A DNA stretch of 64,000 nt from positions 2,122,954 through 2,186,953 of the forward strand of contig NZ_CP059900.1 in assembly GCF_014126825.1 (NCBI RefSeq), read 5' to 3'. Source of the DNA: Tomitella gaofuii (GTDB lineage Bacteria > Actinomycetota > Actinomycetes > Mycobacteriales > Mycobacteriaceae). Positions 25,187-33,429 of the stretch are shown one piece after another. Positions within the stretch are counted from its first letter, which is position 1. The number at the start of each line of letters is the position of its first letter. Both the position numbers and the translations under genes were made by a program. The notes beneath the pieces were generated by a model, which was given only the letters and a program-made list of their open reading frames with translations, did not search any database and was not told the DNA's origin.

Positions 25187-26214
25187 GTGACTGTATCGTC
25201 CCCGTCCCGCAGCGCAGCCTCCGGACGCCGCGGGATCCGGTTCCGGCCGTCCGCGGGGCTGATGACGCCGGACGATGTCGCGGAGCTCGCCGCATACGCG
25301 GAAGCCGAGCGGGCCGCGGTGCGGATCGATCCGCGGGCGGCCATCACGGTGGTGCACCCGCACGGCGGCCCGGGCCGGTCCCCCGACGCCGCCCCGCTGC
25401 GCCTGTCCGTGCCGGAATGGGACGGCGCGCGCAGCTCCTGGCACGTGCTGTGCTCCGCGCTGACGGGACGTGCCGGAGGGGTGCGCGACGTGCGTGCACC
25501 CGCCGAGGCGCTCGCGCGCCTTCTCGCGCAGCGGGATCCGCCCGTGTCGACGCGTGATCCGCTCGTGACCGTCGACGACGGACGCGGCGATGTCGCCGGC
25601 GGGCATGCGCCGCTCAGCGTGATCGCGTCGGACATCGGCGGCTACCTGCTTGAGGTGTCCGGTACGCCTGTGGGGGTGCGGATTCCGGACCGGGAGCTCA
25701 CGCGCGCCGTCGACGCTGTGGTGGAGCTCCTGGAAGCGGAGCCCCGGGCGGCCGCGCCGCGGGCGGCGGAGACTGCGGCTGACGGGCGGGGAACCGCGGC
25801 CGGCGCCGGTGCGCTTGCGCCCGCAGTCCACGGTTGCTCCGGGACGTTCCGGAGGTGGCGGAACTTCCGGGGCAGACGGGGACGGTCCCGTCCGGGGCGG
25901 ACGGCGCGGCCGCAGCGGACATCGGCTGGTTCGACCACGACGCGGGCGGCGGAGTGACGCTGGGCGCGGCGATCGACGGGGCGGTGCTCGACGCGCGGCG
26001 GCTGCAGTTCCTCGCCGCGATCGGCTGCGCCGTCATCGTCGGACCCCGGCGGACCCTGCTGCTGTGCGACTTGGGCGAAGGAGCTGCGGAGCAGGTGGTG
26101 CGGGTGCTCGCGCCCATGGGCTTCGTCTTCGACGCCGCATCGCCCACGGTGCGCGAGCTGCACCTCAGCTGTGCACCACCATCACCGGGCAGTGCGCCGA
26201 ACGCAGCACCTTGA
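25187..26214 (+). pseudogene. CobG-like (precorrin-3B synthase/nitrite-sulfite reductase half-domain) protein, frameshifted and degenerate
   Basis: Two frames together make a protein of about 342 residues. The first part, from the GTG at 25187, holds TVDDGRGDVAG and GYLLEVSGTPVGVRIPD, which resemble the internal ferredoxin-like half domain of precorrin-3B synthase CobG. The second, from about 25834, holds GWFDHDAGGGVTLGAAIDGAVLDARRL and RTLLLCDLGEGAAEQ, resembling the second CobG half domain. One base seems missing near 25831-25836. The cysteines that bind the 4Fe-4S cluster and siroheme in CobG are not evident, so even when repaired it may not be an active CobG. Its 3' end overlaps the convergent universal stress gene by 50 bases. 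The identification is moderate. Confidence 0.45.
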
Positions 26215-27043
26215 TGCTCGTCGAGCCCAGCATGAGCCCGGCGAACCCGCCCCGTCCCCTGCTGCCCACGACGACGAGCTGCGCGCCTTCGGCGTGATCG
26301 AGGATGGCGGTGTCCGGCCGGTCGAGCACGACGACATGCTCGATGTTGAGATCCGGATAGTCGTCGTTGTATCCGGCGAGCTGTTCGGAGAGCACGGCGT
26401 CCGCCACCGCCGCCTCGTCGAACAGGCCGCGCACCTGGGCGATGGGATCCATGGTGCTCAGCGGCACGTCGCTCCACGCGTGGACGGCCACCAGCGTCGC
26501 GCCGCGCGCCGATGCCTCGCGCACCGCGACGGCCACGGCCTTCGCGGAATTCTCCGAACCGTCCACGCCCACCACCACCGGGCCGCTCAGCGGCGCCGGG
26601 GACTGGTCGTCCGCGCTGCGCACCACCACTACGGGGCAGGCGGCGTGCCGGGCGACCAGCGCGCTGATCGACCCCATGAAGGCGCTCGCGAGCCCGCTGA
26701 GCCCCCGCGTGCCCACGACGATCATCCGCGCCCGCTCGGACAGCGCGAGCAGCGCCGGGCCCGTCGCCTCGAGCTTGACGACCGACTCGATCTCCAGCGT
26801 GGAGGACACGTCGCGGGCCTCGGCGGTCGCCTCGCGCAGGATTCGCGCGCCGTCTTCCTCGAGGGCGGTGAAGAACTCCTGGGGCAGGTTGCCGCCCATC
26901 CCGTAGGCGACGGGCGCGCTGACGGCGGTGACGATGAGCAGCGGGACGCCGTGCAGGTGCGCGTGGTGGGCCGCCCACCGCACGGCGAGCCTGGCGTGGT
27001 CGGATCCGTCGGTGCCGACGATGACGGGCTTGACTGCGGTCAT
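26165..27043 (-). CDS. Universal stress protein with two UspA domains
   Basis: This 292-residue tandem UspA protein has domain 1 at about residues 5-147 (IVGTDGSDHARLAVRWAA, then MIVVGTRGLSGLASAFMGSIS) and domain 2 at about 155-290 (VVVGVDGSENSAKAVAVAV, then LVVVGSRGRGGFAGLMLGSTS). The G-2x-G-9x-(S/T) ATP-binding motif is present in both (GTRGLSG and GSRGRGG regions), so it is an ATP-binding Usp. Such proteins respond to hypoxia, stationary phase or other stress in mycobacteria. No clear SigF or DosR-type box was found upstream. The ATG follows GAGGAGA. Confidence 0.9.
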   Translation of the reverse strand: MTAVKPVIVGTDGSDHARLAVRWAAHHAHLHGVPLLIVTAVSAPVAYGMGGNLPQEFFTALEEDGARILREATAEARDVSSTLEIESVVKLEATGPALLALSERARMIVVGTRGLSGLASAFMGSISALVARHAACPVVVVRSADDQSPAPLSGPVVVGVDGSENSAKAVAVAVREASARGATLVAVHAWSDVPLSTMDPIAQVRGLFDEAAVADAVLSEQLAGYNDDYPDLNIEHVVVLDRPDTAILDHAEGAQLVVVGSRGRGGFAGLMLGSTSIKVLRSAHCPVMVVHS

Positions 27044-27225
27044 GGATTCTCCTCACCCCGGGGCCGTGCGGCTGATGCGCACGGTGATGCCTCCGACCGC
27101 GCCGGCGACGGCGAGCGCTGCCGCCGCGGTGTCGGCCTTCGCCCCGATTCAATCAGCCGGGGACGTTCGCGGCCACCGGGATTCCGAGAAACAGCCTGTG
27201 ATGTCGCAGACCCGGTGCGGGCGGG

Positions 27226-28248
27226 TCAGGCGGCCACGCCGCGGCTGCGGCCGACTCCGCGTGCATTGAGCGGCGCGAGGAGCTCGAGCGTGCGCAGCCA
27301 CGCCGTCCGGTCCGCGGCCTGCGAGACGACGATGAGCTCGTCGGCGTCCGCGTCCACTGCGAACCGGTCGAGGTAGTCGGCCACCTGGTCCGCGGTGCCC
27401 ACCGCCGAGTACTTCGTCATCCCCGCGACCTGTGCGCCCGCCGGCGACTCGAGCAGGGCGTCGAGCTCGTCGTCGGTGAACCGTCGTCCCCGGGCACGGC
27501 CGCGCCCGACGAGCGCGGCGACGCGGCGGCGCCGCGCGTCGTGGAAGATCCGCTCGGCCTCCGCGGCGGTGTCGGCGGCGACGACGTTGACCCCGGCGAT
27601 CACGCGGGGCTCGTCGAGCTGCGCGGACGGCGTGAACTCCTCCCGGTACACCCGCACGGCGTCGTGCAGGGCGGCGGGCGCGAAGTGCGAGGCGAACGAA
27701 TACGGCAGCCCGAGCGCCGCGGCGAGGTGGGCCCCGAACAGCGAGGAACCGAGGATGTACAACGGCACACCGGTGCCCTTGCCGGGGGTGGCCGCGACGC
27801 CGTCGACGCGGCTCTGGCCGGACAGATACCCCTGCAGCTCGAGGACATCCTGCGGAAAGCGGTCGGCCGAGGTGTGGTCGCGCCGCATCGCCAGCATCGT
27901 CTGCTGATCGGTGCCGGGGGCGCGTCCCAGGCCGAGCTCGATGCGGCCGGGGTGGAAGGACGCGAGGGTGCCGAACTGCTCGGCGATGGTCAGCGGCGCG
28001 TGATTGGGCAGCATGACTCCGCCGGAGCCCAGTGCGATCGTCGACGTGGCGGCGGCCACTTGCCCGATGAGCACGGCCGTCGCGGACGAGGCGATCGTCG
28101 GCATGTTGTGGTGCTCGGCGTACCAGATCCGGCGGTATCCCCACGACTCCGCACGCTGCGCCATGTCCACGCTGGCGCGGAGGCTGTCTGCAGTGGTTTC
28201 GCCGCGCACGACCTGCGCGAGATCGAGGATGGACAGCGGATACGCCAT
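27226..28248 (-). CDS. LLM-class flavin-dependent oxidoreductase (MsnO8-like)
   Basis: This 340-residue luciferase-like monooxygenase fold protein begins with [18 protein letters not shown], and [21 protein letters not shown] plus [26 protein letters not shown] and [14 protein letters not shown] are the characteristic blocks of the 'alternate' LLM group (MsnO8-like). These enzymes use FMNH2 and O2. No flavin reductase is adjacent; one is encoded at 3507-4010. The substrate is not evident. The ATG at 28248 is chosen since the family begins here; the frame extends further without a ribosome site. Confidence 0.85.
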   Translation of the reverse strand: MAYPLSILDLAQVVRGETTADSLRASVDMAQRAESWGYRRIWYAEHHNMPTIASSATAVLIGQVAAATSTIALGSGGVMLPNHAPLTIAEQFGTLASFHPGRIELGLGRAPGTDQQTMLAMRRDHTSADRFPQDVLELQGYLSGQSRVDGVAATPGKGTGVPLYILGSSLFGAHLAAALGLPYSFASHFAPAALHDAVRVYREEFTPSAQLDEPRVIAGVNVVAADTAAEAERIFHDARRRRVAALVGRGRARGRRFTDDELDALLESPAGAQVAGMTKYSAVGTADQVADYLDRFAVDADADELIVVSQAADRTAWLRTLELLAPLNARGVGRSRGVAA

Positions 28249-28385
28249 GACCGGACCTTTCGACGGGCGTGCTCGGGCACCGACAGGGCAGGCCATGGCG
28301 CGCTCGTCCGCACGCCGGCCTGCCCTCTTCTCGGATCAACACGGACGCCGGCGTTCCTGTTCCCGCGCAGGCCGCGTGCCGTGCG

Positions 28386-29270
28386 TCACCGCGGCAGGCG
28401 GCGCCACACGAATCCCGGTACGAGCCTGGCGACGGCGAACACCGCGCGCAGGCGTCCTGGGATCCACACGACGCGGCGTCTGCGGGCCAGTGCGTCGACG
28501 ACGGCATCGGCCACCTCGCCGGGGGTGCTGGACATCGGTGCCGGCTTGACGCCGTCCGCCATCAGCCCGGCCGTCATCGCGCCGACCACGAAGCCGGGGC
28601 GGGCCAGCAGCAGATCGATCCCGCTGCCGGTGAGCGCGTCGGAAAGCCCGCAGGCGTAGCCGTCGAGCCCGGCCTTGGCGGAGCCGTACACGTAGTTGGC
28701 GCGGCGCACCCGCACGCCGGCGACGGAGGAGAACACCACGATCGCGCCACGGCGTCCTCCCCGCGGGGGCGCGACGCGCAGCAGCGTGGTGAGCTCGGTG
28801 AGCACGGAGACCTGGGCGACGAAGTCGGTGTGCAGGATGGCGGCGGCGTGCGCGGAGTCGGTCTCGGCGCGGGCCTGGTCGCCGAGGATCCCGAATGCCA
28901 GCACGGTGACTCCCGGCGTGCCGAACTCGCGTGCCACCGCCGCGAGGAAGCCGCGGTGGGACGGCAGATCGTCCGCGTCGAACTCCCGGACGGCCACCGC
29001 GCCGGCGCCCGCCGCCCGGAGCTGCTCCGCGTGGGCGTCGAGGACGCGCCGCCGTTCCGGCGCGTGCGTGCGGCGGGCGGCGAGCACGACGGTGCGGGCG
29101 TCGTCCGCGGTGGCGGCGGCGATCCGGCGCGCCACCTGGATGCCGATGTCGCTGCATCCGCCCAGCAACAGCACCGGTCCCGGTGCGAACCCGCCGGATG
29201 CCGGGCGGGGTGCTGCGGGACGGGAACGGGGTGCTGCGGAGGCGGATCTGGGCACGCGCCCAGTGTGCAC
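28386..29270 (-). CDS. SDR-family oxidoreductase, DprE2-like
   Basis: This 294-residue short-chain dehydrogenase has a nucleotide loop that reads LLLGGCSDIGIQVARRIA, and the catalytic set is SSVAG with Y-V-Y-G-S-A-K (YxxxK). The blocks FSSVAGVRVRRANYVYGSAKAG and ARPGFVVGAMTAG and the C-terminus RRVVWIPGRLRAVF...WRRLPR closely resemble DprE2, the reductase that with DprE1 epimerises decaprenyl-phosphoryl-ribose to arabinose. DprE1 is not next to it, so this could be an unlinked DprE2 or a paralogue. The start is a GTG at 29270; a GTG five codons later is equally possible. Confidence 0.72.
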   Translation of the reverse strand: MHTGRVPRSASAAPRSRPAAPRPASGGFAPGPVLLLGGCSDIGIQVARRIAAATADDARTVVLAARRTHAPERRRVLDAHAEQLRAAGAGAVAVREFDADDLPSHRGFLAAVAREFGTPGVTVLAFGILGDQARAETDSAHAAAILHTDFVAQVSVLTELTTLLRVAPPRGGRRGAIVVFSSVAGVRVRRANYVYGSAKAGLDGYACGLSDALTGSGIDLLLARPGFVVGAMTAGLMADGVKPAPMSSTPGEVADAVVDALARRRRVVWIPGRLRAVFAVARLVPGFVWRRLPR

Positions 29271-29392
29271 GACGGCCGCGGGCGCCGCCGCGTACGGGGC
29301 GCGGCGATGAGTTGGCGTGCAGGCGGTGGTCTATACCCGACATCACCGCACGACGACAACGGCACACCGTGCAGCACAGCCGAGGAGTACCC

Positions 29393-29968
29393 ATGCGCAC
29401 GCTCATCGCCACGGCTTTCGTTTCCCTCGACGGGGTCGTCGAGGCGCCCGGAGGAGAACCGGGATACCGCAACTCCGGCTGGACTGTCCACGGCGTCGAG
29501 TTCGACCCCGACGCCTACCGGATCAAGGGCGAGGAGCAGGACGAGGCCACCGCCCTGCTCCTCGGGCGGGTCAGCTATCAGGCCTTCTCCCCCGTGTGGC
29601 CGGGCATGGACGACGAGTTCGGCTCCTACAACGCCATGCCCAAGATGGTCGTCTCCACCACCTTGCGGCCCGAGGACCTGGTGCAGAACTGGGGGGCGAC
29701 GACGATCCTGCGCGTCATCGACGACGTCGCTGCGGCCAAGCAGGGCGACGGCGGCCCCATCATCATCCACGGCAGTGCCACGCTGGTGCGCAGCCTCACG
29801 GACGCGGGGTTGATCGACCGGTTCCACCTGTTGGTCTTCCCGCTGCTGCTCGGCGCGGGCACACGGCTGTTCGGGGCGACGGACAAGGACATGCAGCGCC
29901 TCGACCTGATCGACGGCGAACGGTACGCGAACGGCGTCCAGAAGCTCGTCTACACCGTCCGGCGCTGA
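29393..29968 (+). CDS. RibD C-terminal/dihydrofolate reductase family protein
   Basis: This 191-residue protein of the RibD C-terminal (DHFR-like) family shows the N-terminal strand and loop [35 protein letters not shown], and the nucleotide-binding [11 protein letters not shown], ending with [20 protein letters not shown]. It probably reduces a small substrate with NADPH; it is not the riboflavin enzyme itself, since the deaminase part is absent and no rib genes are near. The ATG follows CGAGGAG. Confidence 0.85.
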   Translation: MRTLIATAFVSLDGVVEAPGGEPGYRNSGWTVHGVEFDPDAYRIKGEEQDEATALLLGRVSYQAFSPVWPGMDDEFGSYNAMPKMVVSTTLRPEDLVQNWGATTILRVIDDVAAAKQGDGGPIIIHGSATLVRSLTDAGLIDRFHLLVFPLLLGAGTRLFGATDKDMQRLDLIDGERYANGVQKLVYTVRR

Positions 29969-30005
29969 GCGCGGGCGCGGCGGGACGGTCGGCTACGGTC
30001 CTTGC

Positions 30006-30414
30006 ATGCCCATCGGACCCGAGCAAATCCACCGGATCGCACTGGACTTCCTCACCGACCGCCACCTGGCCACCCTGGCGACGCAGCGCGCCGACGGCAG
30101 CCCGCACGTGGTGGCGGTCGGCTTCACCTGGGATGCGCAGGCGGGACTGGCCCGGGTGATCACCAATGCCGGCTCGCAGAAGGCGCGCAACGCGCAGCGC
30201 GGCGGCCGGGCCGCGTTGACGCAGATCGACGGGGGCGCGATGGATCACGCTCGAGGGCGCCGTGCGGCTCAGCGACGACTCGGGCGCCGTGGCCCGGGCG
30301 GTCGAACTCTACGCCGGCCGATACCGCCGGCCCCGGCCCAATCCCACGCGGGTGGTCGTCGAGGTGGCGGTGGACCGGGTGCTCGGCATGCAGACGCTGC
30401 GGGCGCCCGCGTAG
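30006..30414 (+). pseudogene. PPOX-class F420/flavin-binding oxidoreductase, frameshifted
   Basis: This is a small split-barrel protein of about 135 residues. The first frame gives the family start ([24 protein letters not shown], then [21 protein letters not shown]). After GGGGGC at 30231-30236 the reading continues properly only one base on, as [28 protein letters not shown] and a C-terminus ending at 30414. The run of five Gs suggests one inserted base. If repaired it is a typical pyridoxamine-phosphate-oxidase-like F420 or FMN protein that may reduce quinones or similar compounds. Isolated gene, convergent with the M24 peptidase. Confidence 0.75.
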
Positions 30415-30432
30415 CGGCGGGCGCCCGTCCGG

Positions 30433-31612
30433 TCAGCCCGCCGGCAGGATGCCGAGCGCGCGGGGCCGGGTGTTGAGCGGCTCGCAGCCGTCGTCGGTGA
30501 CCACGACGATGTCCTCGATGCGTGCGCCCCACTCGCCCGGAAAGTAAATGCCCGGTTCGATGCTGAACGCCATCCCCGGGGCGCAGCGGCTCGTCGTTGC
30601 CGGCGACGATGTACGGCTCCTCGTGCACCGAGAGCCCGATCCCGTGACCTGTGCGGTGCACGAACGCGTCGGCGAAGCCGTGCCGGGCGAGCGCGTCGCG
30701 CGCGGCCGCATCGACGGACTCCGCGGTGACGCCGGGGCGCACGTGCCGGCGGGCGGCCTCCTGCGCCGCCTCCAGCAGGGCGTAGCGGCGGGCGGTCTCG
30801 GGATCCGGCTCGCCGATGCAGTAGGTGCGGGTGGAGTCCGAGTTGTAGCCGGGCTCGACGGGACCGCCGATGTCGATCACCACCATGTCGCCCTCCGCGA
30901 GCACCCGGTCCGACACCTCGTGGTGCGGGTCGGCGCCGTGCGGCCCGGAGCCGACGATGATGAATTCCGGCGCGGTGTGCCCCTCCTCGACGATCGCCGC
31001 GGCGATGTCGTCGGCCGCCTGCCGTTCGGTGCGCCCCGCCTGGAGCCACTCCCCCATCCGCGCGTGCACGCGGTCGATGGCCGCTCCGGCCCTCCGCAGG
31101 GCGTCGACCTCCTCGGCGTCCTTGATCATCCGCAGCTCGCGCAGGACCGGCGTGGCCAGCCGGGCGGGGGCCCCGGTCCGGTCGGCCAGCGGTACGACGT
31201 GCAGTGCGGGCAGCGCCGGGTCCACGGCGACGGCGGGCGCCGCGCCGCCCGCTGCCCCGCCGCCCTTCCCGGCCCCGGAGACGACGTCCGCGACGAGCGC
31301 GTGCGGGTCCACGCCGTCGACCCAGTCGAGCACCGGCAGGCCCAGCTCGGCGATCGCCGAATCGCGTAACGACGCCAGCTCGAGCCGCGGCACCACCACC
31401 GTGGCCGGCGCGCCGGAGGCGGGGATGACGATGGCGGTGAGCCGCTCGAACGAGTGCGCGCGCGAGCCCGTGAGGTACTGCAGGTCCGGACCGGTGCCGA
31501 CCACGAGTGCGTCCAGGCCGGCGTCCGCGGTGAGGCGGGCGGCGCGGGCGAGTCGGTCCGCGTACGTGGCGGCGGTGAAACGGGTGGCGGGCTGCGGTGC
31601 GCTGTCGGTCAT
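30433..31612 (-). pseudogene. M24-family metallopeptidase (Xaa-Pro dipeptidase-like), frameshifted
   Basis: This is the homologue of M. tuberculosis Rv2089c (PepE) by position next to the exonuclease Rv2090. The first 350 residues are in one frame: creatinase-like N-domain and metal ligands in [16 protein letters not shown] and [16 protein letters not shown]. After LRPG the frame breaks; the next one continues with [29 protein letters not shown], which supplies the last two metal-binding glutamates. An extra base in the C4G4 run (30574-30581 on the plus strand) explains it, giving a protein of about 392 residues. It would release N-terminal residues before proline, using two metal ions. Confidence 0.83.
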
Positions 31613-31654
31613 GGTGCTCAGCGTATCGCCGCGGCGCCTGGCAGGATCGCACCC

Positions 31655-32596
31655 ATGACCGAGCCGCTGATGCTGATCGATGGCGCGAGCCTGTGGTACC
31701 GCGCCTTCCACGCCCTCCCGGAGAAGATCACGGCCCCGGACGGCTCGCCGGTGAACGCGGTGCGCGGCTTCACCGACATGGTGTCGGCGCTGATCCGGCG
31801 GGAGCGGCCCGCCCGGCTGGTGGTGTGCCTGGACCGGGCGTGGCGCCCGCAGTTCCGCGTGGACGCCGTGCCGTCCTACAAGGCGCACCGTGCCGTGGCG
31901 GGGGAACCCGCACGCGAGGACGCGCCGGAGGCGCTGCCCCCGCAGGTGCCGTCGATCCTCGCGCTGCTGCGCGCGGCGGGGGTCGCGGTCGCCGGTGCAG
32001 ACGGCTGTGAGGCCGACGACGTGATCGGCACGCTGGCGCATCGGGAGGCGACGGACCCCGTGGTGGTGGTCAGCGGCGATCGGGACCTGCTGCAGGTGGT
32101 GCGTGACGCGCCGACGCCGGTGCGGGTGCTGTACGTCGGCCGCGGCATCGCCAAGGCCGAGGACTTCGGCCCGCGGGAGGTGGCCGCCCGGTACGGGGTG
32201 CCCGCCCACCGCGCGGGCGCGGCCTACGCCGAACTGGCGCTGCTGCGGGGCGACCCGTCCGACGGGCTGCCCGGGGTGGCGGGCATCGGGGAGAAGACGG
32301 CGGGGCGGCTGCTCACCGAGTACGGGGATGTCGGCGCGCTGCGTGCCGCCGCCGCCGACCCCGGTTCGACGCTGACGCCGCGCGTGCGACGCAACCTCGC
32401 CGGGGCCGCCGAGTATCTCGATGCGGCGCTGCCGGTGGTGCGCGTGCTCACCGACGCCCCGGTGGAGTTCGACGGCGGCCCCGGCGACGTGCTCCCCCGC
32501 ACGCCGGTGGACGCGACCGCGCTGGAGGAGCTGGCCGGCCGACTCGGAGTGGGAAGCGTCGTCGAGCGCCTGGTTTCGGCGCTGGCCGACCGCTGA
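31655..32596 (+). CDS. 5'-3' exonuclease, PolA N-terminal domain-like (Rv2090 homologue)
   Basis: This 313-residue stand-alone 5'-3' exonuclease/flap endonuclease has metal-binding acidic clusters [29 protein letters not shown] and [13 protein letters not shown] in the usual order, followed by the helix-hairpin-helix DNA-binding [17 protein letters not shown]. It lacks the polymerase part of PolA. Such proteins process RNA primers or flaps in replication and repair. The ATG at 31655 begins the family start; the longer frame overlaps the divergent peptidase gene. Synteny with Rv2090 is exact. Confidence 0.9.
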   Translation: MTEPLMLIDGASLWYRAFHALPEKITAPDGSPVNAVRGFTDMVSALIRRERPARLVVCLDRAWRPQFRVDAVPSYKAHRAVAGEPAREDAPEALPPQVPSILALLRAAGVAVAGADGCEADDVIGTLAHREATDPVVVVSGDRDLLQVVRDAPTPVRVLYVGRGIAKAEDFGPREVAARYGVPAHRAGAAYAELALLRGDPSDGLPGVAGIGEKTAGRLLTEYGDVGALRAAAADPGSTLTPRVRRNLAGAAEYLDAALPVVRVLTDAPVEFDGGPGDVLPRTPVDATALEELAGRLGVGSVVERLVSALADR

Positions 32597-32606
32597 CCCC
32601 GGAGCG

Positions 32607-33305
32607 TCAGTTGGTCGGGGCGGACACCACATAGGCGCCGTCGTCGCCGTGGAAGGTCGCGCTGACGGTGGTCACGCGCCCGTTCACCACGGCCTGGCAA
32701 GTGAAGCTGCCGCCGTCTTCGACCGCGATGCCCGACGGGCACTCGACGGCGTCCACCCCGTCGATGCCGAGGTCGTCCCGGAGCACGTCCGCGATCGACG
32801 CCTCCGCCGCCTGCTTGTCGAGGACGGTGGTGACGAAGAACCCGGGCCACAGGAAGCCGAGCACGAGCACCGCCACGACGGCCGCCGTGGCGAGGGCGGA
32901 CAGCGCGGCGATCAGCCATTCCCGACCGGTCGGCCGGCGCCGTGCCGTGCGCGGCGCCGACTCCGTCTGCATCATGCCCGGCTGCCGGTGGTCGGGCTGG
33001 TCGTAGCCGGAATAGGGGTATCCGGCCGGCGGCGCCCACGGCGAACCGGGCGGGGGCTGCTGTCCGGCGTAGTGCGGATACGGGGCGAAGCCAGGCTGCG
33101 GATAGGGCCCGGCATGAGGGTACGGGGAGCCGGCCTGGGGGTAGTCCGAGTACGCCTGGTTCCCCGTACCCTCGCCCGCCGGAGGGTACGGTCCCGCCGG
33201 CGGGTACTGCGTGAACTGTTGCGTCTGTTCTGAGGGGGCGCGCTCGAAGGGCGCCCACTCCTGCCCCTCGGGGGCTCGGTCCGGCTGGTCCTGCGGGTCC
33301 GTCAT
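32607..33305 (-). CDS. Proline/tyrosine-rich single-pass membrane protein with DUF4333 domain (Rv2091c-like)
   Basis: This 232-residue protein is built as a disordered N-terminus (about 1-120) rich in Pro, Gly, Tyr and Gln (repeats such as PYPHAGPYPQPG), one membrane helix (about 130-155, WLIAALSALATAAVVAVLVLG) and an extracytoplasmic DUF4333 domain. That domain has two cysteines, in VECPSGI and SFTCQAVVNG. The position upstream of helY matches Rv2091c. The function of DUF4333 is unknown; the tail may interact with other envelope proteins. Confidence 0.85.
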   Translation of the reverse strand: MTDPQDQPDRAPEGQEWAPFERAPSEQTQQFTQYPPAGPYPPAGEGTGNQAYSDYPQAGSPYPHAGPYPQPGFAPYPHYAGQQPPPGSPWAPPAGYPYSGYDQPDHRQPGMMQTESAPRTARRRPTGREWLIAALSALATAAVVAVLVLGFLWPGFFVTTVLDKQAAEASIADVLRDDLGIDGVDAVECPSGIAVEDGGSFTCQAVVNGRVTTVSATFHGDDGAYVVSAPTN

Positions 33306-33429
33306 CGGCTGTCCTCGTAGTCTGCGGCGGGCGTGGCTCGGGGTCTGCGGCGTGGCGATCCGTGCGGCGTGGCCGGGACCGTCGCATCCAATCTAAAGGG
33401 TATGGGGCGGATCGCCGGGGCACCCGGCG

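Noticed and set aside
25834-26214. Separate small gene of 126 codons starting with TTG
   Set aside because: It has no ribosome site and continues the CobG-like pattern of the preceding frame, so a frameshift within one gene explains it better.
29311-29345. GGGTAT on the minus strand upstream of the DprE2-like gene
   Set aside because: The nearest -35-like GTTG needs an 18-base spacer and has a mismatch, so the match is too weak.
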